41,004 nucleotides of DNA, taken from the NCBI GenBank assembly GCA_021740045.1, contig JAIPAP010000024.1:1-41004 (forward strand). Direction: 5' to 3'. Below the pieces are notes generated by a model. The model was not told the origin of the DNA and did not search any database. It saw only the letters and a program-made list of their open reading frames with translations. Both the position numbers and the translations under genes were made by a program. Within the stretch, counting starts at the first letter, position 1, and each line of letters starts with the position of its first letter. Positions 26,477 to 35,261 of the stretch are shown in pieces. This stretch comes from Bacteroidales bacterium (GTDB taxonomy: Bacteria > Bacteroidota > Bacteroidia > Bacteroidales > JAIPAP01).

Positions 26477-28423
26477 TTAGCGGGTGATAATACGACCCAA
26501 CTTATTATTGACTTCCACACTTTTGGCCTTTAAGTGTTTGTGAATTTCCATGAGCTCTATAATCTCATTTTCGTTGTTGGCCCGGCTGATCTTTTGCTGA
26601 TTTTCCTTTATCATCTGCTCAATTTTCCGCGCCTTGAGGGCAAAGAGGGCCGAGATTACAGCCTCTTTTAAATGGTCACGCTCGGAGTTAACAAAAATAC
26701 GGTTCTTTTCCCAGTTTTCACTTAGGGCATATGGCGAGCTTACCATGTCGATGGCAAATTTAGCTAGTTCTTCATCATCATTATTCATGAACTCTCTATC
26801 ATTAGGGAGGGTGCCTTTATCGTTATGCTGGATGAAAACCTGATAGATCGACTTGCATTTATCATGTGTGAACTCATACTCATCGGCCCGAAGATCATTC
26901 AACACGAATGCAGCCAGTTTCACACTGTGCTCCTGTTTCCTGCCGTATTGATCTTCCTGTTCAAAGATCAAATCTTCATTGCCATATTGCAATAATAGCC
27001 TGATAAGTTCTTTTTCCTGGGGTTTGATATCCAACGGATCATAATGTTCCTGTTGTTCGGCCTCTGCAGTTTCGGGTTCAGGAATATCTTCGGCCTCTTC
27101 TTTCCTGAATTGTTGTTTGAACCGTTTGCGGGTAACCTTGTTCATCTCACTGACCAAGGCCTGCTCAGGCATATCGAGCAGTGAAGAGCATTGTTTGATA
27201 TAGGCCAGCCTGTCGATCTGGTTGGGTATTAAAGCAACGGAGTTTACCAGTTCCTTGGCCAGCGATGCTTTTTTAACCGGGTCACCTTCCGATTCCTTTA
27301 ACAGTAAGTTGGCTTTGTATAAAATGAAATTCCGGCTATTGTTTTTAATAAATTCCCGCACTTCGGCAGGCCTATGCTCGCGTGCATAGGAGTCGGGGTC
27401 TTCACCTGGGGGATACATCACAATGTTAACATGCATCCCTTTTTCCAATATCATATCAATACCCCTGAAAGAAGCTTTTAAACCGGCTTCATCACCATCG
27501 AATAAAATGGTGATGTTTTTGGTATAGCGCCTTATCAACCTGATTTGGTCCTCGGTGAGTGAGGTACCCGATGATGCCACCACATTTTCGATCCCGGCTT
27601 GGTGCAAGGAGATCACATCGGTATAACCTTCCACCAAAAAGCAATTATCCTCATCTATGATCTTACGCTTGGCAAAAAATAACCCGTAAAGGATCTTGCT
27701 TTTGTTGTAAATCTCCGACTCCGGGGAATTAACATATTTGGGTTTCTTTTTATCCGTAGAAAGAATGCGTCCGCCAAACCCCAATATTCTGCCGGTCAAG
27801 CTATGGATTGGGAACATCACACGGTTACGGAAACGATCATATTGCTTATGTTCATTGCGGATGGTAAAACCGGCTTTCTCCAGGTAATCGAGCTTATAGC
27901 CGCTTTTCAAGGCATAACGGGTAAAAGCATCCCATTCATCGGGGCTATAGCCTAATTGAAATTTTTTGATGGTTTTTTCGGTAAAACCCCGCTGCTTAAA
28001 ATAAGTTAAGCCTATGGCCTTTCCTTTTTCTGTATTGAAAAGCTGATCGATGTAATATTTGGAGGCAAACTCGGTAAGGTTAAACAAACTCTCTTTTTCC
28101 GATTCAGCCTGTTTTTGCTCATCGGTCTCCACCTCTTCTTCAATCTCAATGTTATATTTATCGGCCAGGTAGTGCAGTGCTTCCGGGTAGCTGTAGTGTT
28201 CATGCTCCATAAGAAACGTTACCGAATTACCTGATTTGCCGCACCCAAAACATTTGTATATTCCTTTTGATGGAGATACGGAAAAGGAAGGCGTTTTCTC
28301 ATTATGAAACGGGCACAACCCAAGATAGTCCTTTCCCCTTTTCTTAAGGTTGACAAATTCGCCAACCACCTCCTCAACGCGGGCAGTTTCGAATATCTGG
28401 TCTTTGGTGTCCTTTTTAATCAA
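26477..28423 (-). CDS. dnaG: DNA primase
   Basis: 648 aa. Makes RNA primers at the replication fork and works with DnaB helicase. The N-terminal CHC2 zinc finger is CPFHNEKTPSFSV followed by YKCFGCG. The RNA polymerase/TOPRIM core shows FLVEGYTDVISLHQAG with the catalytic Glu and LFDGDEAG with the Asp pair. The C-terminal about 180 residues correspond to the DnaB-binding region. The start codon is TTG (28423-28421), giving MIKKDTKDQI; this agrees with the family's N-terminus and no ATG lies near. Normal length. Confidence 0.97.
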   Translation of the reverse strand: MIKKDTKDQIFETARVEEVVGEFVNLKKRGKDYLGLCPFHNEKTPSFSVSPSKGIYKCFGCGKSGNSVTFLMEHEHYSYPEALHYLADKYNIEIEEEVETDEQKQAESEKESLFNLTEFASKYYIDQLFNTEKGKAIGLTYFKQRGFTEKTIKKFQLGYSPDEWDAFTRYALKSGYKLDYLEKAGFTIRNEHKQYDRFRNRVMFPIHSLTGRILGFGGRILSTDKKKPKYVNSPESEIYNKSKILYGLFFAKRKIIDEDNCFLVEGYTDVISLHQAGIENVVASSGTSLTEDQIRLIRRYTKNITILFDGDEAGLKASFRGIDMILEKGMHVNIVMYPPGEDPDSYAREHRPAEVREFIKNNSRNFILYKANLLLKESEGDPVKKASLAKELVNSVALIPNQIDRLAYIKQCSSLLDMPEQALVSEMNKVTRKRFKQQFRKEEAEDIPEPETAEAEQQEHYDPLDIKPQEKELIRLLLQYGNEDLIFEQEDQYGRKQEHSVKLAAFVLNDLRADEYEFTHDKCKSIYQVFIQHNDKGTLPNDREFMNNDDEELAKFAIDMVSSPYALSENWEKNRIFVNSERDHLKEAVISALFALKARKIEQMIKENQQKISRANNENEIIELMEIHKHLKAKSVEVNNKLGRIITR

Positions 28424-28600
28424 TTGGGCTGTTTTTTGTTTTAGGATTATAGAACGATCAAAATTAATTATTCAATATTGAAAAAGTACTGAAAATGGAT
28501 TAAATATATTTGTTGAATTATTTTATTGTTTTATTAAACAATTTTGACCGCAATATGTTTCTTGTTTAATATTAGTTGTTGATCGTTAAACACTATAATT

Positions 28601-28768
28601 ATGGAACTAAAAGCTAAGTACCGCGATCTGGTCCGAAAGGCCAAATTAATGATGGTAAAGGGTGATATCAGCAACTACATCAAGCACCTGATCGAACTGC
28701 AGAAAATTGAATCGCGTATGCATTTACAGGCTATTCCGGTCCGTTCGGATAATTCACCATTACAGTAA
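28601..28768 (+). CDS. Small 55-aa charged helical protein, unknown function
   Basis: ATG at 28601, stop at 28766-28768. The product begins MELKAKYRDLVRKAKLMMVKG and is strongly basic and acidic in turn, with periodicity that suggests two helices up to about residue 40 (IELQKIESRM). I recall similar small Bacteroidota proteins but cannot name the family. It is divergent from dnaG with a 177-base AT-rich gap. Its last 38 bases overlap an antisense ABC-permease remnant. It is supported by a clean ATG, good codon sense and protein-like composition; no ribosome binding site is obvious, as is normal in this phylum. Confidence 0.6.
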   Translation: MELKAKYRDLVRKAKLMMVKGDISNYIKHLIELQKIESRMHLQAIPVRSDNSPLQ

Positions 28769-29048
28769 ACATATCATTTATCGAGAAACTGATAAGAAAA
28801 ATTCTGGGAAGGTTCAAGTGCTTTCCAGTGGTCTTCATCCATTTACCCGACCAATAAAGGGTCTCTCCTACCCGGTATATGTTTTCGGAATTCCCGATAT
28901 CCTTGTCATAGCTTAATTCATCGTCAACAAACAGCAACATGAGGATGGCTGTGGCTATGCCAACCGAAAGGCCGACAATATTGATAATTGAGTAAGCTTT
29001 GTTGCGGTAAAAATTCCTGAAAATAACTTTTATGTAGTTACGAAACAT
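28731..29048 (-). pseudogene. Remnant of a MacB/FtsX-type ABC transporter permease
   Basis: The frame begins MFRNYIKVIFRNFYRNKAYSII followed by NIVGLSVGIATAILMLLFV, the unmistakable N-terminal cytoplasmic segment and first membrane helix of the roughly 800-aa MacB-like permeases of Bacteroidota. ELSYDKDIGNSENIYRV is the start of the periplasmic domain. After about residue 75 the likeness fades and the frame stops at 105 codons, overlapping the small plus-strand gene. Only about a tenth of the gene is left, with its upstream palindrome (29168-29190) still in place. Confidence 0.75.
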
Positions 29049-29387
29049 AACGCTTGGGTTTAGTTAAGTTTTTTTTACAACTTACATACCGAAGCTTGTT
29101 TCATGCTGGTTTTCTGATTTTTACAAATATAGTTATTCATTGAACTCATACCCGGTTGTCATGTCACCGAACACGCGCTGTTCGTGTTCGCACAGCCTTC
29201 CATGCAGATATGTGTATCTTTCAACATTGAGATAGAGCTATTTTTAAGCTTTCTAAATCATTCCCAGTCAAATTTTTTCATTCACTCCTACGTTGAATCG
29301 ATGAAAACTGAACTACACATTTTTATAGCGGATGGGTGTAAATCAGTCTTTATCTAAATATCGGGGGCAGTTCGATATTTTAAGGCA
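29049..29387. other. Gene-free upstream region of the permease remnant and the mce operon
   Basis: No open frame worth calling. It contains the palindrome at 29168-29190 and otherwise AT-rich sequence. The promoter for mce begins at 29388. Confidence 0.5.
29168..29190. promoter_or_regulatory. Perfect palindrome, candidate operator
   Basis: CGAACACG (29168-29175) and CGTGTTCG (29183-29190) are perfect inverted copies around the 7-base spacer CGCTGTT. It sits 120-142 bases upstream of the start of the broken permease gene, where a regulator site would be expected. There is no T run, so a terminator is unlikely. Confidence 0.5.
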
Positions 29388-29423
29388 TTTGCTTTATTAT
29401 GATGAAATTAAAATATACTTTTG
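29388..29423 (+). promoter_or_regulatory. Predicted promoter of the mce-mmd operon
   Basis: TACTTTTG (29416-29423) is an exact -7 match, with TTTG at 29388-29391, 24 bases upstream. The predicted start is about 12-15 bases before the mce ATG at 29442, which supports that start over the in-frame TTG at 29421 that lies inside the -7 box. Confidence 0.6.
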
Positions 29424-29441
29424 CGCAAAATTCCTGGAATT

Positions 29442-29852
29442 ATGAAACCAACTCATATTGAACACATTGGAATAGCTGTTAAAGATCTTCAGGACAGTAT
29501 AAAATACTATGAAGAAGTGCTTGGGCTTGAATGTTATGCCATAGAAGAAGTAAAAGATCAGAAGGTAAAAACAGCCTTTTTCAAGGTGGGCGATACCAAG
29601 ATCGAATTACTTGAATCGACTGATCCCGAAGGCCCCATCGGGAAATATATAGAAAAAAAGGGAGAAGGGGTGCATCACATTGCCTTTGCCGTAAAAGGAA
29701 TTGAAAAAGTTCTTGAAGAAGCCGAAAACAAAGGCATGCGGCTTATCGACAAGCAACCCCGTAAAGGAGCTGAAGGATTGGATATTGCATTCCTCCACCC
29801 CAAATCGACACATGGTGTGCTTACAGAACTGTGTGAAAACAAGAACGAATAA
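29442..29852 (+). CDS. mce: Methylmalonyl-CoA epimerase
   Basis: 136 aa of the VOC/glyoxalase fold. It interconverts (R)- and (S)-methylmalonyl-CoA. Metal ligands are visible: H8 in IEHIGIAV, the second His in GVHHIAFAV and the Glu in VLTELCE. Start chosen at the ATG 29442. First gene of a five-gene operon whose order (epimerase, carboxyltransferase, gamma, biotin carrier, beta) is typical of Bacteroidales and matches the succinate-to-propionate branch. The mutase genes are not in the window. Confidence 0.95.
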   Translation: MKPTHIEHIGIAVKDLQDSIKYYEEVLGLECYAIEEVKDQKVKTAFFKVGDTKIELLESTDPEGPIGKYIEKKGEGVHHIAFAVKGIEKVLEEAENKGMRLIDKQPRKGAEGLDIAFLHPKSTHGVLTELCENKNE

Positions 29853-29883
29853 CCATATTGGATCAAATCAAAAAAAATATTGA

Positions 29884-31440
29884 ATGGATCAGGATAAGCT
29901 TAAAAAACTGATTGATCTCAGGGAGGAAGCCAAATTAGGTGGTGGAGAAAAACGTATTGCCACTCAACATGAAAAAGGCAAATACACTGCTCGAGAGCGT
30001 ATTGAGATGCTGGTGGACGAAGGCAGCTTTGAGGAGTTTGATATGTTTGTAACCCACCGTTGCCGAGACTTTGGACTTGATAAAAAGCAATACATGGGCG
30101 ATGGTGTTGTTACCGGCCATGCCACCATTGACGGAAGGGTGGTTTACATCTTTTCGCAGGACTTTACGGTACTCGGAGGTTCGCTTTCCGAGTCGTTTGC
30201 CAAGAAAATCTGTAAGATCATGGATCAGGCCATGAAGATGGGGGCACCCATCGTTGGTATTAACGACAGCGGCGGAGCCCGCATACAGGAAGGTGTTAAC
30301 AGCCTGGCCGGTTATGCCGAAATTTTTGAACGTAACATTCTTGCCTCGGGAGTCATTCCGCAAATCTCGGCCGTCTTTGGCCCATGCGCCGGGGGAGCAG
30401 TTTATTCACCGGCCCTCACCGATGTGATCATTATGTCGGATAAAACCAGTTACATGTTTGTGACCGGTCCCAAGGTAACCAAAACGGTAACCGGCGAGGA
30501 TATTTCGGTGGAAGACCTTGGTGGTGCAACCGTTCACGCCACCAAATCAGGGGTGGCACATTTTCGCGCCGACGATGAAGAGGAAGGCCTCATGCTCATA
30601 AGGAAATCGCTGGAATACCTGCCACAAAACAATCTTGAAGATCCACCGATTACAGAAAGCAAAGACCCCATCGAGCGAAAAGAAGATTTTCTTAACGACA
30701 TTGTACCCGAAGATGCTAACAAACCTTACGATGTTAAGGATATTATTTATGCCATTGTGGATGAAAAGGAATTTTTGGAATTCCACCGGCATTATGCCAA
30801 AAACATCGTGGTGGGCTTTGTCAAGTTTAACGGACAACCTACCGGTATTGTGGCCAATCAGCCAAACTACCTGGCCGGTGTGCTTGATAACGATGCTTCG
30901 CGCAAAGCAGCACGCTTTGTCCGCCTGTGTGATGCGTTTAATGTCCCAATTCTAACTTTGGTAGATGTTCCGGGATTCCTTCCGGGTAGCGGACAGGAGT
31001 ACAGCGGTATTATTATTAATGGCGCCAAGCTCATGTTTGCCTATGGCGAAGCCACTGTTCCCAAAGTAACCGTAACACTCAGGAAATCCTACGGAGGCGC
31101 GCATGATGTGATGAGTTCCAAGCAACTGCGGGGCGACATCAACTATGCATGGCCTTCGGCCGAAATTGCCGTTATGGGGCCAAAAGGAGCTATTGAGATC
31201 CTCGAGGGACGAAATATTTCGAATATTGAGAATGCTGAGGAAAAAGAAAAATACATTGCTGAAAAGGAACAGGAATATAAGGATTACTTCGCCAATCCCT
31301 ATCAGGCAGCTAAATACGGCTATATCGATGACATCATCGAACCCCGCAACACACGATTCCGTGTTATAAGGGCTTTGAGAACGCTGGCAACCAAGAAAGA
31401 CTCGCTGCCGCCTAAGAAGCACTCGAATATTCCATTATAA
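29884..31440 (+). CDS. mmdA: Methylmalonyl-CoA decarboxylase alpha subunit (carboxyltransferase)
   Basis: 518 aa, the normal length for the acyl-CoA carboxyltransferase family that includes propionyl-CoA carboxylase beta. IVGINDSGGARIQEGVNSLAGY and the later VPGFLPGSGQE and KSYGGAHDVMSSK are the conserved acyl-CoA and biotin binding blocks. In this setting it moves the carboxyl group of methylmalonyl-CoA to biotin on the carrier subunit. The neighbouring OadB-type pump argues for decarboxylation coupled to Na+ export rather than carboxylation. Confidence 0.93.
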   Translation: MDQDKLKKLIDLREEAKLGGGEKRIATQHEKGKYTARERIEMLVDEGSFEEFDMFVTHRCRDFGLDKKQYMGDGVVTGHATIDGRVVYIFSQDFTVLGGSLSESFAKKICKIMDQAMKMGAPIVGINDSGGARIQEGVNSLAGYAEIFERNILASGVIPQISAVFGPCAGGAVYSPALTDVIIMSDKTSYMFVTGPKVTKTVTGEDISVEDLGGATVHATKSGVAHFRADDEEEGLMLIRKSLEYLPQNNLEDPPITESKDPIERKEDFLNDIVPEDANKPYDVKDIIYAIVDEKEFLEFHRHYAKNIVVGFVKFNGQPTGIVANQPNYLAGVLDNDASRKAARFVRLCDAFNVPILTLVDVPGFLPGSGQEYSGIIINGAKLMFAYGEATVPKVTVTLRKSYGGAHDVMSSKQLRGDINYAWPSAEIAVMGPKGAIEILEGRNISNIENAEEKEKYIAEKEQEYKDYFANPYQAAKYGYIDDIIEPRNTRFRVIRALRTLATKKDSLPPKKHSNIPL

Positions 31441-31453
31441 ATAACTGATAATT

Positions 31454-31834
31454 ATGATTATAAATGCTATATCATTCGATCTTTCGGAAATATCGGGTTT
31501 TGGAATTACCGTAGCGATCGTGGGTTATATCATCGTTTTTTTGGCGCTGGTGCTGTTGTTCTCGGTATTTAACAACATGCCACGCCTCATGCGGATAAAC
31601 CTGAAAAAATTATTTAAAAGATCGCCTAACGGAAATCACGCTAAGAAGGAGGAAATTGCCGAGCTCCCCGGAGAGGTAAGTGCTGCCATATCGGCTGCGC
31701 TATACTTGTATTTTAATGAACTCCATGATGAAGAAAGCAATATCATGACCATAAAGAAAATATCGAAACGATATTCACCATGGAGTTCCAAAATTTACGG
31801 ATTAAATCAATACTTCAATATAAGGAACAAATAA
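31454..31834 (+). CDS. Na+-pump decarboxylase gamma subunit (OadG/MmdD-like)
   Basis: 126 aa with one N-terminal membrane helix (TVAIVGYIIVFLALVLLFSVF, near 19-39) and a polar cytoplasmic tail containing LPGEVSAAISAALYLYF, the segment typical of Bacteroidota gamma subunits. It anchors the carboxyltransferase and carrier to the membrane beta subunit. It lies 13 bases after mmdA and 1 base before the biotin carrier gene, so translation is closely coupled. Confidence 0.85.
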   Translation: MIINAISFDLSEISGFGITVAIVGYIIVFLALVLLFSVFNNMPRLMRINLKKLFKRSPNGNHAKKEEIAELPGEVSAAISAALYLYFNELHDEESNIMTIKKISKRYSPWSSKIYGLNQYFNIRNK

Positions 31835-31835
31835 C

Positions 31836-32261
31836 ATGAGGAAGTTTGAATTTACCATAAACGGTAATGATTACGAAGTTGAATTGAAGAACTTTGAAGA
31901 TAACATTGCTGAAATTGAGGTGAACGGGACGGTATACAACGTAGAGGTGCATAAGAAGGTTCAGCATCCGAAAACACCACGCTTAGTCAGGCAAGAAGTG
32001 AGCACACCACGCTCACACAGTAAGATCAAGAAGGAGCTGCGTACCAAATCGACTCCGATCAAGGCCCCGCTACCGGGCAATATTGTCCAGGTTTTTGTTA
32101 AAGAGGGCGAGCAGGTGAAAAAAGGCGACAAGCTACTGACTTATGAAGCCATGAAGATGGAAAATGAACTGAAATCGGAGAAAGACGGTGAAGTGAAATC
32201 CATTAAAGTTTCTCCGGGTGATAGTGTGTTGCAGGATGATGTATTAATGGAAATTGCATAA
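31836..32261 (+). CDS. mmdC: Biotin carboxyl carrier subunit of methylmalonyl-CoA decarboxylase
   Basis: 141 aa. A short N-terminal beta-rich region, a Lys/Pro/Ser-rich flexible linker (about 45-70) and a C-terminal biotinyl domain with the EAMKMEN motif, whose central Lys is the biotinylation site. It carries CO2 from MmdA to the membrane subunit. Normal layout for the family. Confidence 0.94.
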   Translation: MRKFEFTINGNDYEVELKNFEDNIAEIEVNGTVYNVEVHKKVQHPKTPRLVRQEVSTPRSHSKIKKELRTKSTPIKAPLPGNIVQVFVKEGEQVKKGDKLLTYEAMKMENELKSEKDGEVKSIKVSPGDSVLQDDVLMEIA

Positions 32262-32271
32262 GGAAAGTGAA

Positions 32272-33621
32272 ATGAGAAGATTTTTAACCGTACTCGGAAT
32301 AATAACAGTACTTGCCATACTAACGTCTGTTGTTCACAGGGGACAAGCAGCCCAGGAGGATGAAGAAGGACAGCAGCAACAAACAGAACAACAAATCGAA
32401 GGCAGCAAAGTAGGCGAATTTGCCAAAGTGTCGGATAAAAACGCTGCCGAGCATGGGATACAAAAATTCTTCCGATACTCAGGCTTTGCTAACGCGACGC
32501 CAGGCCATCTTATCATGATTGTAGTTGGCCTGTTTTTTATGTTCCTGGCCATACGTTTCAATTATGAACCCCTGTTGCTGATTCCCATCGGCGTGGGGAT
32601 CATTATTGGGAACATACCTTTTATGCAAGGGGTAGATCTAAAATTGGGCATTTATGAAGATGGCAGTGTAATGAATTACCTCTACTGGGGTGTTAGGGCA
32701 GGTGTGTATCCCCCGCTGATCTTCTTAGGTATTGGCGCAATGACCGATTTCTCGTCCCTGATGTCGAACCCGAGATTGATGCTTTTGGGGGCTGCAGCCC
32801 AGGTGGGAATATTTCTCACATTTCTGGGAGCTCTCGCCCTTGGCTTTGCCGCACCCGAGGCAGGCGCCATAGGAATTATTGGCGGCGCCGACGGCCCCAC
32901 GGCTATCTTCCTATCCTCAAAGCTAGCCAACGGGGTAAACGTGCTACCGGACGAGACCACGGTGCAAAACCTCATAGGACCGATTGCCATTGCAGCATAT
33001 TCATACATGGCCCTGGTACCTGTAATACAGCCTCCTTTTATGCGGCTGTTAACCAACAATAGAGAACGCCGTATCCGCATGAAGCCTCCACGGGCTGTTT
33101 CGAAACTGGAAAAGATCTTTTTTCCCGTCATTGGCTTGCTGCTAACTGCTTTTATTTCACCCAGTTCATTGCCGCTGCTCGGCATGCTGTTTTTCGGTAA
33201 TATCTTAAAGGAAAGTGGTGTAACCCGACGTTTGGCCGATACGGCCCGCACCTCCATGGTCGATATTGTGACCATCTTGCTGGGACTCACTGTTGGAGCC
33301 TCAACCCAGGCCGACGTTTTCCTTACCGATCAATCTATTCTGATCTTCGTACTGGGAGCCGTTTCATTTATGATCGCTACCATTGGCGGCCTGCTCTTTG
33401 CCAAATTTATGAACCTTTTCTTATCAAAGGAAAACAAGATCAATCCGTTGGTGGGGGCTGCCGGTGTTTCGGCTGTGCCCGACAGCGCCCGGGTAGTTCA
33501 GCATGAAGGTCTAAAATATGACCCGACCAACCACCTGTTGATGCACGCCATGGCGCCGAACGTGTCGGGGGTTATCGGTTCGGCTGTGGCGGCCGGTATA
33601 TTATTGAGTTTCTTACTTTAA
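32272..33621 (+). CDS. mmdB: Na+-pumping decarboxylase beta subunit
   Basis: 449 aa. Integral membrane subunit that decarboxylates carboxybiotin and exports Na+. The conserved core starts near residue 65 (GHLIMIVVGLFFMFLAI) and includes IGGADGPTAIFLSSKLA, where the Asp is the essential Na+-binding residue known in OadB, and the C-terminal NPLVGAAGVSAVPDSARV and HAMAPNVSGVIGSAVAAG. An N-terminal extra segment (MRRFLTVLGIITVLAILTSVVHRGQAAQ, then a Gln/Glu-rich stretch) looks like a cleavable signal peptide and is longer than in typical OadB. The ATG at 32272 is chosen because AGGAAAG lies just upstream. Last gene of the operon, followed by a terminator. Confidence 0.93.
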   Translation: MRRFLTVLGIITVLAILTSVVHRGQAAQEDEEGQQQQTEQQIEGSKVGEFAKVSDKNAAEHGIQKFFRYSGFANATPGHLIMIVVGLFFMFLAIRFNYEPLLLIPIGVGIIIGNIPFMQGVDLKLGIYEDGSVMNYLYWGVRAGVYPPLIFLGIGAMTDFSSLMSNPRLMLLGAAAQVGIFLTFLGALALGFAAPEAGAIGIIGGADGPTAIFLSSKLANGVNVLPDETTVQNLIGPIAIAAYSYMALVPVIQPPFMRLLTNNRERRIRMKPPRAVSKLEKIFFPVIGLLLTAFISPSSLPLLGMLFFGNILKESGVTRRLADTARTSMVDIVTILLGLTVGASTQADVFLTDQSILIFVLGAVSFMIATIGGLLFAKFMNLFLSKENKINPLVGAAGVSAVPDSARVVQHEGLKYDPTNHLLMHAMAPNVSGVIGSAVAAGILLSFLL

Positions 33622-33648
33622 ATTGCTTTTTTCATGATGTATATGAAT

Positions 33649-33688
33649 AGCCTGCCGGTATATTCTCGGCAGGCTTTCTTATTTTTTC
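33649..33688 (+). terminator. Terminator of the mce-mmd operon
   Basis: AGCCTGCCG (33649-33657) pairs perfectly with CGGCAGGCT (33667-33675) around a 9-base loop, followed by TTCTTATTTTTT. Confidence 0.88.
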
Positions 33689-33700
33689 ATTAAGAATTTC

Positions 33701-33708
33701 TATTTTTG
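33701..33708 (+). promoter_or_regulatory. Predicted -7 box upstream of udk
   Basis: TATTTTTG fits TAnnTTTG and lies 18 bases before the ATG at 33727. No clear -33 TTG is seen at the right distance. The upstream TTG start at 33706 would lie inside this box, favouring the ATG. Confidence 0.45.
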
Positions 33709-33726
33709 GACGTTAAAGCGGAAACC

Positions 33727-34344
33727 ATGCTAACAATCGGAATAGCCGGCGGATCGGGCTCAGGAAAATCAACAGTGGTAAAACAAATTGTAAAACAATT
33801 ACCCGAAAACTCGGTAACTGTAATACCACAGGATGCTTATTACCGCGATCACGGCAATTTGAGCCCCGAAGAGAAGGCCCGGATCAACTTTGATCATCCC
33901 GGCTCCATTGAATTCCCCTTATTGGTAAAGCATCTTGACGAGTTATTGAAAGGGAATCCCATTGGAATGCCTATCTATTCATACCTAACCTGTGCCCGGG
34001 CCGAAGAAACCCGCACCATTAACCCGGCTAAAGTGATCATTGTGGAAGGCATCCTTATTTTTACCCATAAAAGATTGTGTGACCGGTTGAACATTAAAGC
34101 GTTTGTGGATGCCGATTCCGACGACCGGCTCATTCGGGTGATCCGGCGTGATATTCAGGAAAGGGGGCGTTCCTATAAGCAAGTACTCGAGCATTACGAA
34201 CACTTTGTTAAGCCTATGTACCTTCAGTTTATCGAACCTACTAAACGTTATGCAGACGTCATCGTGCCGCAGGGCGGTCAAAACAAAGTCGCCATCGATA
34301 TTCTAACTTCAAGGATAAAGGAAAAATTAAATGAGGAGGAGTAG
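33727..34344 (+). CDS. udk: Uridine kinase
   Basis: 205 aa from the ATG at 33727. Pyrimidine salvage: phosphorylates uridine and cytidine. P-loop GGSGSGKST near residues 8-16, VIPQDAYYRDH, FDHPGSIEF, and the conserved VEGILIF and FVDADSDDRLIRRI-like segment (VDADSDDRLIRVIRRD). Length is normal. It stands alone between the mmd terminator and the minus-strand membrane protein. Confidence 0.96.
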   Translation: MLTIGIAGGSGSGKSTVVKQIVKQLPENSVTVIPQDAYYRDHGNLSPEEKARINFDHPGSIEFPLLVKHLDELLKGNPIGMPIYSYLTCARAEETRTINPAKVIIVEGILIFTHKRLCDRLNIKAFVDADSDDRLIRVIRRDIQERGRSYKQVLEHYEHFVKPMYLQFIEPTKRYADVIVPQGGQNKVAIDILTSRIKEKLNEEE

Positions 34345-34498
34345 ATGCCGGCATATAGCTGTTAGCTTGTAGTTATTAGCAATTAAAGAGCCTGCAAATC
34401 TATAAGTTAAGAAGTTCTGACCAATACTGCTCGATATATTTCCGGGTTATTCCTCGAAAAATGAAGTTTCTCCAGCTGGCAGCGAATTGGGTATGCTA

Positions 34499-35116
34499 TC
34501 AGGTTAATAATATGGATTGATCAATCCCTAAGGCATATAGCAATATTTTAGCCAGAAGTTCGGCTATGATTACTCCAACCAAAAACAAAATGCGCATCAA
34601 TAAATTTGATCCGCCAGCAAGATTTTTAAAGCCTTTATAGATCCAATAAACCGACCAAATAATCAGAACTATGGTGACGAAGCTTAGCAGGATGAAAGAA
34701 ATTACATCGCCGGTACTCAACTCAACCGTTTTACCCATTCCAAACATTCGATGGAGGAAAAAATTCATAAACGGCCGCGGGTCAAGAAATAATGCCAGCA
34801 ATGGAACCGGAATCAGGATGAGCCGGGTAAAAGCCATTATTCCAGCCAGATCAATCAACCGGAAATGAACCCGCTTTATGATGAGCAGGATAATTCCATA
34901 TACCAAGATAAGCGAAACCACATTCACACCATTTTCTATCAGCAGGGTGGAAAAGGAGGTGGAACCCTCATAATGGATATCCAAAGGACCATCCATATGC
35001 ATATGGGTATAGGTGCCCAGCCATGCAATGAGGAGAATACTGCAAATTCCTGCAAGCATAGCTTTCCAGCCGTAAATATAGTTGAATGGATTGCTAAGAA
35101 AACCTTTCATGTACAC
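34499..35116 (-). CDS. Five-helix membrane protein, Yip1-like
   Basis: 205 aa with five predicted membrane helices: AMLAGICSILLIAWLG, VNVVSLILVYGIILLI, IMAFTRLILIPVPLLALF, VISFILLSFVTIVLIIWS and LLMRILFLVGVIIAELLAKIL. The start FNYIYGWKAML and the five-helix layout resemble YIP1-family proteins, but the assignment is by overall shape only. The starts MYMKGF and MKGF differ by two residues. Divergent from hsp20 across a 309-base region. Function unknown. Confidence 0.7.
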   Translation of the reverse strand: MYMKGFLSNPFNYIYGWKAMLAGICSILLIAWLGTYTHMHMDGPLDIHYEGSTSFSTLLIENGVNVVSLILVYGIILLIIKRVHFRLIDLAGIMAFTRLILIPVPLLALFLDPRPFMNFFLHRMFGMGKTVELSTGDVISFILLSFVTIVLIIWSVYWIYKGFKNLAGGSNLLMRILFLVGVIIAELLAKILLYALGIDQSILLT

Positions 35117-35261
35117 ACAAATGTAATTTATTAATGCTTAATGGTTTCTTTAGGGTTTTTGTTTCAATATTTTCCCTGTGTGGAGACTGTAACCCCATAA
35201 ACTCATACATATGTATAGATTTGATTTTCTTTATTTTACATGATCACCCCAAATTTAAAGG

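Noticed and set aside
32682-33290. 202-codon minus-strand frame inside mmdB
   Set aside because: Antisense shadow of the membrane subunit; Ser/Pro/Ile-rich with no domain.
34345-34400. Short TAGCTGTTAGC-like repeats after udk
   Set aside because: Only two or three degenerate units; too weak to call.
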